A stretch of DNA of 20,526 bases from Gammaproteobacteria bacterium. GTDB lineage: Bacteria; Pseudomonadota; Gammaproteobacteria; Pseudomonadales; Cellvibrionaceae. Positions 8,529-15,495 of this stretch are shown here, piece by piece. The translations under genes were made by a program, and so were the position numbers. Each line of letters begins with the position of its first letter. Positions within the stretch are counted from its first letter, which is position 1. A model generated the notes under the pieces. It was not told the origin of the DNA and made no database searches. It saw only the letters and a list, made by a program, of their open reading frames with translations. Location: positions 1 through 20,526 of the forward strand of contig JAGKWO010000071.1 of the NCBI GenBank assembly GCA_021151835.1, given 5' to 3'.

Positions 8529-8987
8529 TTAGTCGCACGCGGGGTCGGTAAACGCCGCTTGTATATGACGACTGGCAAACCCTCGCGACTGCAGGAAGCG
8601 CATCTGTTTGGCTTTTTCACGCCCATCTGCCGGGAACTGATTGAAACGCTTGTTGCGAACCGCCTGTGCGAGCAGAAACCAACTGGGATCCGCATCATCA
8701 ATAAATGAATTGATCAAGGGGATGGCTACGCCGCGCTCACGTAACTCCATCCTGATTAATACACTGCCCTTACCTTGACGCTGCCGCATAGTAATGAAGG
8801 CTTCGGTGAAACGTTCATCAGATTGCAGGTTTTGCTCTTTCAAGGCAGCAAGAACCTGGGAAATAAGCATCACATCAGAAAACTTGCGCTGCAACTTCTC
8901 AGTCAACTCTCCCTGGGAATGCTCACGCATAGCCAACATATTCATGGCAGCAAGACGAATATCAGAAAGAGTAACTTGCTCAGACAT
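8529..8987 (-). CDS. recX: Regulatory protein RecX
   Basis: RecX binds RecA filaments and limits their extension and ATPase activity, tempering the SOS response. The 152-residue product shows the family pattern of three-helix modules: LAMREHSQGELTEKLQRKF (first repeat), then the SDERFTEAFITMRQRQGKG segment, and a C-terminal FLQSRGFASRHIQAAF. I chose the ATG at 8987 (MSEQVTLSDIR), with AGGAA about eight bases upstream. An in-frame ATG at 9035 would add 16 residues of poor character and place the start next to the upstream terminator. recX normally follows recA directly; here a lipoprotein gene and two terminators separate them, so recX needs its own promoter or RecA-independent expression. Confidence 0.9.
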   Translation of the reverse strand: MSEQVTLSDIRLAAMNMLAMREHSQGELTEKLQRKFSDVMLISQVLAALKEQNLQSDERFTEAFITMRQRQGKGSVLIRMELRERGVAIPLINSFIDDADPSWFLLAQAVRNKRFNQFPADGREKAKQMRFLQSRGFASRHIQAAFTDPACD

Positions 8988-9043
8988 CAAATTGTTTCCT
9001 GATGAATACATCATCATCGAGCGCTTTTCGTTCAATCACAATT

Positions 9044-9073
9044 AAAAAAATGGCCGCAATTGCGGCCATTTTT
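9044..9073. terminator. Bidirectional terminator between the lipoprotein gene and recX
   Basis: An 18-base perfect palindrome TGGCCGCAATTGCGGCCA is flanked by seven A residues on the left and five T residues on the right. Read on the minus strand it is a strong GC-rich stem followed by a T-run, 15 bases after the lipoprotein stop. It should separate that gene from recX. Confidence 0.88.
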
Positions 9074-9087
9074 CCTTTCATTTATAT

Positions 9088-9675
9088 CTACTTTTTCGAT
9101 GCAGATTGAACCGGTGGAAAATAAGCAATTACTTCCGTTACCGCCGTGCTTAATACTTCACGCTGCTGTTGCGGAGCCATACCCCGGCTTAAACGCTTTT
9201 CCGAAACACCTCGCCAGATAGGTTTTTCAGTTTTCGCATCAACAATATCGATAATCAAACTACCCTGGTTATACACTCGCAATCCCGCACCTGGGCCATG
9301 AAAAAACGGACTTGGATAACGATAATACCCACGACCATAGAATCCAAAACCATAAAGGTCATCATAACTGCGAGGATCTATCTTTTCTTCCACCACCACA
9401 TGATAGCTCACGATAAAATCCGGTTTTGCACCGGTAGCGGCACTTTGATAGCGCTTCGCTAATTCACTTTGCAGTGCTGAATGAATATGGCTAAGCGTGA
9501 ACGGGGAAATCAGGATATTTTCTTTAGTGTCCTGCCTGGTTTCTGCAACACTAAAGGTTTTCAATGCTGAAAAATCGTAATCAGCCTGATGATCAGTTTC
9601 TACATATGGCTGGGTTGTACAACCTGCAAACAATAATGAACTGCATAATGCAATTAACAACGTAAACTTTTTCAT
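9088..9675 (-). CDS. DUF4136-type lipoprotein
   Basis: A 195-residue predicted outer-membrane or periplasmic lipoprotein. The N-terminus MKKFTLLIALCSSLLFAGC is a type II signal with lipobox LFAGC, so lipidation is expected at Cys19. After it comes YDFSALKTFSV, typical of the DUF4136 family, then a HIHSALQSELAKRYQ segment, a glycine/tyrosine-rich patch (YGFGFYGRGYYRYPSPFF) and a VDAKTEKPIWRGVSEKR beta region shared by the family. Function of DUF4136 is unknown. The start at 9675 is supported by GAGGCAGGT just upstream and by the signal peptide; reading upstream to 9834 runs into the recA terminator and adds 53 residues that are not credible. It has its own terminator and interrupts the usual recA-recX pair. 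Confidence 0.9.
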   Translation of the reverse strand: MKKFTLLIALCSSLLFAGCTTQPYVETDHQADYDFSALKTFSVAETRQDTKENILISPFTLSHIHSALQSELAKRYQSAATGAKPDFIVSYHVVVEEKIDPRSYDDLYGFGFYGRGYYRYPSPFFHGPGAGLRVYNQGSLIIDIVDAKTEKPIWRGVSEKRLSRGMAPQQQREVLSTAVTEVIAYFPPVQSASKK

Positions 9676-9810
9676 ACCTGCCTCGAATTCACCAATCATG
9701 GAACTTAAGCGCCCTATCCTATTATTAATGCTGGATTTTTTTGACCAGCTTCCAATAACTAAAATCAGAATACTGAGCACAACGAGCACTGGCAAGAAGA
9801 ATTCTGTAAT

Positions 9811-9846
9811 AAAAAGCCCCCGTTGTGCAGACACCGGGGGCTTTTT
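9811..9846 (-). terminator. Strong rho-independent terminator after recA
   Basis: The arms 9811-9822 and 9835-9846 pair perfectly over 12 bases (AAAAAGCCCCCG with CGGGGGCTTTTT) around a 12-base loop. On the minus strand the GC-rich stem ends in five T residues, 18 bases past the recA stop codon. It isolates recA from the downstream genes. Confidence 0.9.
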
Positions 9847-9864
9847 AATGTTTTGTACAAAGAA

Positions 9865-10905
9865 TTACACTTCAATATCTTCTGCGTCACCGCCGCTTGC
9901 ACTTAATGAGAGTGCAGGTGTCGCCAAAAGTTCAGAGCGGACCTTTTGTTCCAACTCCTGTGAAATCGTAGGATTTTCCTGCAAGAATTTCATTACATTA
10001 TTTTTACCCTGGCCAATTTTGTTACCTTGATAGCTATACCAGGCACCCGCCTTATCAATCAGCCCCAACTTAACACCGTAATCAACCACTTCACCCAAGC
10101 GATTAATGCCCGAACCATACAGGATCTGGAATTCAGCTTGCTTGAACGGTGGAGCTACCTTGTTTTTAACAACTTTTACACGGGTTTCAGAGCCGATAAC
10201 CTCTTCACCCTCTTTTACTGCACCGATACGGCGGATATCCAATCGCACAGATGCATAAAATTTCAGTGCGTTACCGCCTGTAGTAGTTTCAGGATTACCA
10301 AACATAACACCGATTTTCATACGAATCTGGTTAATAAAAATCACCAGGCAGTTGGCGTTTTTGATATTGCCGGTAATTTTACGCAGCGCCTGCGACATCA
10401 AGCGTGCCTGCAGACCTACGTGGTGATCACCCATCTCACCTTCAATTTCAGCACGAGGTGTCAACGCCGCTACCGAGTCAACGACCAACACATCTACTGC
10501 ACCAGAACGCACCAACATGTCAGTTACTTCCAGAGCCTGTTCGCCGGTATCCGGTTGGGAAACGATCAAATCCTCAACATTTACACCTAACTTGGTGGCA
10601 TAGATAGGATCGAGCGCATGCTCTGCATCGATAAAAGCACAAGTACCACCCTGGCGCTGTGCTTCGGCAATAACTTGCAATGTGAGAGTAGTTTTACCGG
10701 AAGATTCAGGTCCGTAGATTTCGATAATTCGACCTTTAGGCAAGCCGCCAATACCGAGTGCAACATCCAACCCCAAAGATCCGGTAGAAATTGCAGGGAT
10801 CACCAGATCTTCGCGATCCCCCATGCGCATGACAGTCCCTTTACCAAATTGGCGTTCAATTTGACTCAACGCCGCTTGTAACGCCTTTTCTTTATTAGCA
10901 TCCAT
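9865..10905 (-). CDS. recA: Recombinase RecA
   Basis: DNA strand-exchange protein and co-protease for LexA cleavage. The 346-residue protein has Walker A GPESSGKT at about 65-72, the SLGLDVALGIGGLPKGRI block, DSVAALTPRAEIEGE, and the L2 region MFGNPETTTGGNALKF, followed by a C-terminal acidic tail (GGDAEDIEV). I chose the ATG at 10905 (MDANKEKAL), which has GAGGT six bases upstream; an in-frame ATG at 10926 would add seven residues. Upstream lie a sigma70-like promoter and a LexA operator, so SOS induction is expected. A strong terminator follows. pncC, the usual upstream neighbour, is about 3.4 kb away. Confidence 0.98.
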   Translation of the reverse strand: MDANKEKALQAALSQIERQFGKGTVMRMGDREDLVIPAISTGSLGLDVALGIGGLPKGRIIEIYGPESSGKTTLTLQVIAEAQRQGGTCAFIDAEHALDPIYATKLGVNVEDLIVSQPDTGEQALEVTDMLVRSGAVDVLVVDSVAALTPRAEIEGEMGDHHVGLQARLMSQALRKITGNIKNANCLVIFINQIRMKIGVMFGNPETTTGGNALKFYASVRLDIRRIGAVKEGEEVIGSETRVKVVKNKVAPPFKQAEFQILYGSGINRLGEVVDYGVKLGLIDKAGAWYSYQGNKIGQGKNNVMKFLQENPTISQELEQKVRSELLATPALSLSASGGDAEDIEV

Positions 10906-10989
10906 TTCACACCTCAACTTATGCAATGAAAAACTTTATGACAATGATTCTTATGGGGCGGACGCAAACATTATTGCGGCCATGGACGT

Positions 10990-11017
10990 ACTATACAGTA
11001 AAAAGCTGTACGCGCAA
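10990..11017 (-). promoter_or_regulatory. Candidate recA promoter
   Basis: On the minus strand TTGCGC (11012-11017) is followed after 16 bases by TATAGT (10990-10995), giving a start about 78 bases before the recA ATG. An alternative promoter has its -10 (TATAAA) inside the LexA box with a weak -35 (TTCGTA, 18 bases away). The second geometry would place the operator over the -10. The sequence does not decide between them. Confidence 0.5.
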
Positions 11018-11024
11018 CCAGTAC

Positions 11025-11040
11025 CTGTTAATTTATACAG
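11025..11040 (-). promoter_or_regulatory. LexA operator (SOS box) upstream of recA
   Basis: The minus strand reads CTGTATAAATTAACAG, an exact CTGT-N8-ACAG match to the gammaproteobacterial LexA consensus with an AT-rich centre. It is 120 bases before the recA start codon. SOS control of recA by LexA is well established, so this is a high-confidence operator. Confidence 0.9.
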
Positions 11041-11070
11041 CCTATTTCTAATTTATACGAAGCCAGGCAC

Positions 11071-11101
11071 AAAAATATAAAAGCCACCGCTAAGGGTGGC
11101 T
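11071..11101 (-). terminator. Rho-independent terminator after the 11129-11689 gene
   Basis: On the minus strand AGCCACC (11095-11101) pairs with GGTGGCT (11082-11088) around a six-base loop and is followed by TTTATATTTTT. It lies about 28 bases after the secreted-protein stop codon and separates that gene from the recA promoter. Confidence 0.85.
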
Positions 11102-11128
11102 CTTTAAAATTCGGGACAAAATGTTCCT

Positions 11129-11689
11129 TTACTTAACCTGCGGTGACATCCAGTCAACAATATCCTTGCCAAGATCATTAAGGCATTTACGCGTTGCGGA
11201 ACAAACAGTAACACCGTTACTTCCCATATCCAGCACGTTGGTAGAGGGAGTGAATTCATTCAACGTCATAATGGCGCAAGTATGCTTAGCGGTAACCATG
11301 TCCTTGCCTTTTATTAGGGCAACAGTGACCTGGACTTTTGGCAAATTAGAGCTTTGCCTGGTGCCAAATTGACGTTTTTCATCGCCGAGTACCAATTGTT
11401 CTACGTCGATCGCGAGAACCGGAATAGTGCCATTACGGATTTTATCGGACGTGCTCACCGGTTCCAGCTTGATGCCATCTGCACGCGATTTATCGATAAG
11501 ATTACTCACCAATACTTTGTCTATATCACAGGGATATTCAGATTGTTTGTATTTATAGCCCTCAACATTAAAGCCAAGGTTCTGGTTGACGTAAACCAGG
11601 GGTGCATTTGCATCCAGAGGGGCTGGCCCGGACTCGGCCAATGCCACTAACGGACATGTAAACATCAGGATGAGTAGTGATAATTTCAT
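11129..11689 (-). CDS. Predicted secreted protein of unknown function
   Basis: I do not recognise this family. The 186-residue product begins with a clear signal peptide MKLSLLILMFTCPLVALA and probable signal peptidase I cleavage before ESG, so the mature protein should be periplasmic or exported. The mature part holds four cysteines (in YPCDID, HTCAIM and TVCSATRKC), compatible with two disulfides. It alternates short predicted strands (TIPVLAIDVEQLVLG, KVQVTVALIKGKD), similar in style to small envelope proteins that assemble or bind partners. The start at 11689 has AAGGTAAGG directly upstream; 26 further in-frame residues upstream are rejected because they precede the signal peptide. It is divergent from the CadC-like regulator, suggesting that the regulator may control it. 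It has its own terminator. Confidence 0.82.
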   Translation of the reverse strand: MKLSLLILMFTCPLVALAESGPAPLDANAPLVYVNQNLGFNVEGYKYKQSEYPCDIDKVLVSNLIDKSRADGIKLEPVSTSDKIRNGTIPVLAIDVEQLVLGDEKRQFGTRQSSNLPKVQVTVALIKGKDMVTAKHTCAIMTLNEFTPSTNVLDMGSNGVTVCSATRKCLNDLGKDIVDWMSPQVK

Positions 11690-11755
11690 AGCCTTACCTT
11701 TTATGTTGTGATCCGGAGGACACTCATCAACACAGCGGAGGATGTGTGTGATTCC

Positions 11756-11761
11756 AATATA
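11756..11761 (-). promoter_or_regulatory. Possible activator-dependent -10 of the secreted-protein gene
   Basis: The minus strand shows TATATT (four of six consensus matches at the key positions T, A and final T) about 67 bases before the ATG at 11689. No acceptable -35 hexamer lies 16-18 bases upstream; instead that place is taken by a TGACCAT copy (11784-11790). This arrangement would suit a promoter needing an activator. Inference only. Confidence 0.3.
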
Positions 11762-11783
11762 GGGCAAACAGCAAAGGAAACAC

Positions 11784-11790
11784 TGACCAT
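11784..11790. promoter_or_regulatory. Single TGACCAT site in the divergent region
   Basis: One of three copies of the heptamer TGACCAT (either orientation) in the 298-base divergent region. It sits near position -35 of the possible promoter for the secreted-protein gene. Chance expectation for a given heptamer on both strands in this length is well below one. Candidate binding site of the CadC-like regulator; no direct evidence. Confidence 0.35.
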
Positions 11791-11912
11791 CCGGAAACTT
11801 CGCCCTTACCTTTTGCTTACCAAAATTTTCTTTTTAAAAATCAATAATATAGAAACACCTAAAAGAGAGGCATTACTTGTCTTATCCAATGCTGTTCTTG
11901 CAAAATTACACT

Positions 11913-11947
11913 TATGGTCAACGCTTGGGTAACACTGGATGACCATA
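11913..11947. promoter_or_regulatory. Inverted repeat TATGGTCA-N19-TGACCATA upstream of the regulator gene
   Basis: Two perfect eight-base arms (11913-11920 and 11940-11947) separated by 19 bases, ending 40 bases before the regulator ATG. The core heptamer also occurs at 11784-11790. A likely operator, possibly for autoregulation. No strong sigma70 promoter could be placed with confidence around it. Confidence 0.5.
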
Positions 11948-11987
11948 CAAAAACCAATAAGAAAAACTTACCGCGAAAGGCACCACT

Positions 11988-14144
11988 ATGCTGACTTCAA
12001 CAGGTTCCACACCTGTAACAGGCTCAAATCCGGACACCGGTTTTATGCTGGGAGAAATTAAAGTCTCTCCACCACACAATACCTTATGGGCCCGCAACCG
12101 CAGCATTAAAGTTCAACCTAAGGTGATGGCAGTACTACATTACCTTGCCCGCAACCAGCATCGGGTCATCAGCAGCGAAGAGTTGATTCAACAGTTGTGG
12201 GCCGGCCGGGTGGTTACCCATGGCTCGGTTCAGAAAAGTATTAATGCATTACGAAGCGCCTTGAATGAGCTTATCGGTGATCAGGAATTTATTGTTCACT
12301 ACTCAAAACGCGGTTATCAGCTGAATGTAGAACCGCAATTCCAGCCTCAGGGAGCACCGGACTCGCCCAATGTAGCTACTGCGATTGAACTCGGGAAAGC
12401 GTTTGCATCGGTTCAACCCAAATGGCGACTCGCCATCGGGATAATTTTTTTACTCACTGCTCTTTTCGCCATTTATCACAATATTAGTTGGAGCACGATT
12501 TTTCTCCCCAACGATCATAAAACCATTTTTCAAACTACCCAAGGCTACACCAATGAAACAGGACACGAGCGCAGCCCAACCCCTCACCCGGATAACCTGC
12601 ATATCGCCTACATTCGGGAAAAAGTGATCGACGAAAAAGCGGATGAAAGCCAGAGCGAAATTGTGATTCGCAATGCAACCGGGCGAGACTGGCAAGTCGC
12701 CACCAGCAAAGGGACCTGGTTCAAATTAGCCTGGTCGCCTGCCGGTAAAAACCTGGTAGCTATAGAAGTTAAACGCCGCGATGAATTTCCGCTGGGAACA
12801 CAATTTTACCAACCGGCTAATTATCTCTATTCATTTCACATTTTTGCGTTGGATTTTGCCAAAGAACAATTACTGGAAAAACAACAGCTAAGCCAATGGC
12901 AAGGGCGAATTCTGAGCGTGACCTGGTGGGATGAAAATACATTGGAGATTGTGGCCAAACAGGGCCCTAATGCGGGCAATGGCCGCTACCGCTATTCTAT
13001 CCGGGATCAGCAGTTGAAACTGCTCGATGAAATTGAAGGTGTAATAAATCCGATTGCCAGCACTATCCTTAATCAGCAGACTGCGCTTGCGAGTTTATAT
13101 AAAAATAAAGTCCGTATCGATTTTCTTAATGCCAGACAAGATTCCATTAACCGGGTACAACTGGACGTGACCGCTGCGGATATCAGTTGGATTCCCGACG
13201 GTAGTGGTGTGCTGGTGCATGCGGAGGAAGAGCAGAAGTTATTTGCCGTTTACCTGAATGGCAAGCAAGTCGCAATTCCCCTGGCTGAAACAAAAGACAA
13301 AACCTTTTCCCACCCTCACTACAATATTGATGGTAGCGGTATTTATTACACCGAAGAAAAACGCAGTTCCAATATAATGCTGGCAACACCAAGCGGCTTA
13401 AAAAAACGTCTGACCGAAAACACCAATCTCAATTATGCCGCCAGCTTCTCTCCCGACGGTGAAAAAGTTGTTTATGCATCGGTGCGCAATAACCAAACTC
13501 ATTTATGGTTAGTGGAAAATGGCCAGGAGCGCCAGCTAAACAACCAGGCAATCCCATCAAAAATAGATTCAATTATTTGGTCTGATGATGGTGAGCACAT
13601 CGTTTTTAATTCAGGAAACCAGCTTTACCACCACTATTTATTAACCAATACCACGGAAACTCTGGTTACCAATAATGATAAAATTGAACCTGTTGCCTAC
13701 TACCCAACTATCAATCGTCTCTTTGCAATTAAATATAACGGCGATGTTAGAAACCTGTGGCGCATTGAAGGCAAGCAACAAAAACAACTTACGTTTGGTG
13801 CCGTGGGCTCTGTGATCGAATATAAAGGAGATGTGTTGTTTCAATATATTAGCGAGAATGGCCTATGGATATTCCGCAATAAGGATGACTCACTTGAGCA
13901 AATAACGACGCAGCTGAATGCCTATAGCAAATTACTTAAAGCCGACACCGGCGGCATTTATTTTATAATGGGTGGCATTTGCCAGGAGTCGGATGTTTAT
14001 TACTGGAATTACACTGATGGCCACAAAGTTACCACTTTAACGCAAAAAAATAGCTCGGTGTCCACAACATCATTCAACCCAGAAAAAGGTCTCCTACAAA
14101 CGGATTGTGATTTGCCAGAAGCCAATATCGTTTTACTGAAGTAA
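11988..14144 (+). CDS. CadC/ToxR-like membrane transcriptional regulator with TolB-like periplasmic propeller
   Basis: A 718-residue one-component regulator. Residues about 20-115 form an OmpR/PhoB-type winged-helix DNA-binding domain (LQ-type pattern KVQPKVMAVLHYLARNQ, EELIQQLWAGRVV, SVQKSINALRSALNE, YSKRGYQL). A single membrane segment follows at about 147-165 (WRLAIGIIFLLTALFAIY). The remaining 550 residues are periplasmic and carry repeated PD40/WD40-like propeller motifs (LAWSPAGKNLVAIE, ISWIPDGSGVLV, YNIDGSGIYYTEE, ASFSPDGEKVVYAS, IIWSDDGEHIVF). The only two cysteines, C665 and C707, are both near the C-terminus on the periplasmic side. ATG at 11988 is preceded by AAAGG. It probably senses a periplasmic or envelope signal and acts on nearby genes; the divergent secreted-protein gene and the shared TGACCAT sites make that gene the first candidate target. 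The specific signal is unknown. Confidence 0.9.
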   Translation: MLTSTGSTPVTGSNPDTGFMLGEIKVSPPHNTLWARNRSIKVQPKVMAVLHYLARNQHRVISSEELIQQLWAGRVVTHGSVQKSINALRSALNELIGDQEFIVHYSKRGYQLNVEPQFQPQGAPDSPNVATAIELGKAFASVQPKWRLAIGIIFLLTALFAIYHNISWSTIFLPNDHKTIFQTTQGYTNETGHERSPTPHPDNLHIAYIREKVIDEKADESQSEIVIRNATGRDWQVATSKGTWFKLAWSPAGKNLVAIEVKRRDEFPLGTQFYQPANYLYSFHIFALDFAKEQLLEKQQLSQWQGRILSVTWWDENTLEIVAKQGPNAGNGRYRYSIRDQQLKLLDEIEGVINPIASTILNQQTALASLYKNKVRIDFLNARQDSINRVQLDVTAADISWIPDGSGVLVHAEEEQKLFAVYLNGKQVAIPLAETKDKTFSHPHYNIDGSGIYYTEEKRSSNIMLATPSGLKKRLTENTNLNYAASFSPDGEKVVYASVRNNQTHLWLVENGQERQLNNQAIPSKIDSIIWSDDGEHIVFNSGNQLYHHYLLTNTTETLVTNNDKIEPVAYYPTINRLFAIKYNGDVRNLWRIEGKQQKQLTFGAVGSVIEYKGDVLFQYISENGLWIFRNKDDSLEQITTQLNAYSKLLKADTGGIYFIMGGICQESDVYYWNYTDGHKVTTLTQKNSSVSTTSFNPEKGLLQTDCDLPEANIVLLK

Positions 14145-14313
14145 TAATACGGCAAAATTTGCTGCAACAAACCCAATTGAAACAATAGATAAGCCATATC
14201 CAAACAATCTGTTTTACTGATGCGCCTCTATTTATTTACAGTAGACTAATTAAATTCGCCTTATTGGAAAGATAAGGATTACTTACCCCAGAGATGTCTT
14301 GCTGCACAAAAAC

Positions 14314-14793
14314 TTAAAATGCCAACGCACCTTCTAAAGCAAAGACCACTGCTTGTTTTTGAATTGCCCCCCTGTCCCCATCAAATTTTTTTAATTCCGT
14401 TTTGATTTTTTTACTTGCAGTAACCCAGGCAAACCAAACTGTACCGACAGGTTTTTCCAACGAACCACCGTCCGGTCCTGCAATGCCGCTGATGGCTACA
14501 GCAATATCCGCTTGCGCAAGGGCCAGGATACCGAGAGCCATTTCAATAACCACTGCTTCGCTGACTGCCCCTTCATGTTCAAGTGTCGCTGCACTAACGC
14601 CGAGTAATTTTTGTTTGGCAGAATTTGCATAACTAACAATGCCATATTCAAACCAACTTGAGCTGCCGGGAATAGCCGTAATTGCGGCTGAAACCCCGCC
14701 ACCAGTGCATGATTCCGCAGTGGCTATGCGCCAATTGCGCTGCTGCAATTGTTCGCCAAGACGATATCCAAGTTTGAACAAATAGTTATTCAT
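14314..14793 (-). CDS. pncC: Nicotinamide-nucleotide amidase (CinA C-terminal domain, PncC)
   Basis: Deamidates nicotinamide mononucleotide to nicotinic acid mononucleotide in NAD recycling. The 159-residue protein equals the stand-alone CinA C-terminal domain (E. coli YgaD/PncC is 165). Motifs are ATAESCTGGG (24-33) with the predicted catalytic serine, GSSSWFEYGIVSYANSAKQ, GAVSEAVVIEMA, and SGIAGPDGGSLEKPVGTVWF. The N-terminal CinA nucleotide-pyrophosphatase domain is absent, as in E. coli. The ATG at 14793 lacks a Shine-Dalgarno sequence, and a promoter just upstream suggests a nearly leaderless mRNA. pncC normally precedes recA; here the regulator and the secreted-protein gene are between them. 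Confidence 0.95.
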   Translation of the reverse strand: MNNYLFKLGYRLGEQLQQRNWRIATAESCTGGGVSAAITAIPGSSSWFEYGIVSYANSAKQKLLGVSAATLEHEGAVSEAVVIEMALGILALAQADIAVAISGIAGPDGGSLEKPVGTVWFAWVTASKKIKTELKKFDGDRGAIQKQAVVFALEGALAF

Positions 14794-14802
14794 ATAGGGA
14801 CC

Positions 14803-14830
14803 AATATAGATAATCCAAAAATATCATCAA
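14803..14830 (-). promoter_or_regulatory. Candidate pncC promoter giving an almost leaderless mRNA
   Basis: On the minus strand TTGATG (14825-14830) and TATATT (14803-14808) are separated by 16 bases. A start seven or eight bases after the -10 falls at 14795-14796, two or three bases before the pncC ATG. No ribosome-binding site is seen, which agrees with a leaderless or near-leaderless transcript. Confidence 0.45.
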
Positions 14831-14962
14831 TCAGAAAATGGATTTTGATAGCCTGTTATCAGAAGAAAAGCAGATGTATCCAAATATCGATCCAATATAA
14901 AAAACTCTCCAATCAAGTTACTTAATCAGGGAATCGTACAACTAGCGTTATTCACCACTCAA

Positions 14963-15334
14963 TTAATTTTGTACAATAATTCCACCAATTAACGGATATC
15001 CCTCAAAACAACCATTTGTATATATTCTAACCTTCTTTCCTGCGCTAAATGCAGCAAGCAGTGCCGAATATAAATATTTGGAGTTTTGTGCACCCTCTGC
15101 TGGCAAATACAGCGTTCCCCATGGTTTTCCGCAATAATTTATTTGGTTAGAATCAGCAGTTCCGTTAAAGCCCGCAATTGCACATCTTGCTACAACCGCA
15201 TCGTTGTCAGAGTGGCAACCAAACTCTGCTATGTTTCCATAACCTGTCCATCCATTTCCTGCATGGCAATACGCAGATGCTAGAAAACTTATAACCGAAA
15301 CCAGTTTTACGCATTTTGTTACGTTAAGACCCAT
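14963..15334 (-). CDS. Small secreted four-cysteine protein
   Basis: Unrecognised family. The 123-residue product starts with a signal peptide (about 1-25) ending SAYCHA, with likely cleavage before GNGWTGYG. The mature ~98 residues contain four cysteines (FGCHSD, ARCAIA, NYCGKP, NGCFEG), suggesting two disulfide bonds, and many Gly, Asn and aromatic residues. The C-terminal pattern LLAAFSAGKKVRIYTNGC followed by YPLIGGIIV is of the kind seen in small exported beta-fold proteins, including B-subunit-like proteins of subtilase-cytotoxin type; that resemblance is from memory and weak. The start is well supported by AAGGAG seven bases upstream. It is transcribed divergently from the kinase gene and its -10 is a consensus TATAAT, so it may be strongly expressed. 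No clear terminator follows. Confidence 0.78.
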   Translation of the reverse strand: MGLNVTKCVKLVSVISFLASAYCHAGNGWTGYGNIAEFGCHSDNDAVVARCAIAGFNGTADSNQINYCGKPWGTLYLPAEGAQNSKYLYSALLAAFSAGKKVRIYTNGCFEGYPLIGGIIVQN

Positions 15335-15369
15335 AGGTATTCTCCTTTTTACATTTCTGTTTACTATAT

Positions 15370-15381
15370 TGAAAGCTTTCA
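15370..15381. promoter_or_regulatory. Perfect 12-base palindrome in the divergent secreted protein/kinase region
   Basis: TGAAAGCTTTCA is its own reverse complement and lies at the predicted transcription start of the minus-strand secreted-protein gene, upstream of the kinase gene on the other strand. It could be a repressor operator shared by both. A 12-base palindrome by chance is not impossible in AT-rich DNA. Confidence 0.3.
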
Positions 15382-15387
15382 GGCGGC

Positions 15388-15415
15388 ATTATAACCAACA
15401 AAATAATATTGTCCT
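15388..15415 (-). promoter_or_regulatory. Candidate promoter of the small secreted protein gene
   Basis: On the minus strand AGGACA (15410-15415, four of six matches to TTGACA) and a perfect TATAAT (15388-15393) are 16 bases apart. Transcription would begin around 15381, about 47 bases before the ATG. Confidence 0.5.
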
Positions 15416-15495
15416 GGTATGTTTTATACAACTTTCCACTCCAAATCAAAGCATCGATCTATACTCCACACCATGACACTGGCGAGAGATTGAAC

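Noticed and set aside
9676..9834. An in-frame N-terminal extension of the lipoprotein with a hydrophobic stretch.
   Set aside because: It runs over the recA terminator, precedes a textbook lipoprotein signal peptide with its own ribosome-binding site, and has no ribosome-binding site of its own.
14259..14277. Hairpin CCTTAT/ATAAGG between the convergent regulator and pncC genes as terminator.
   Set aside because: Only six AT-rich pairs and no T-run on either strand.
15473..15493. A six-codon reading frame (ATG to TGA) just ahead of the kinase start, like a leader peptide.
   Set aside because: Too short to judge, no ribosome-binding site of note, and such frames are frequent by chance.
15409..15495. 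A longer kinase reading from TTG at 15409.
   Set aside because: The added 29 residues do not resemble a kinase N-terminus and the region overlaps the divergent promoter; the GTG at 15496 has a suitable GAGAG.
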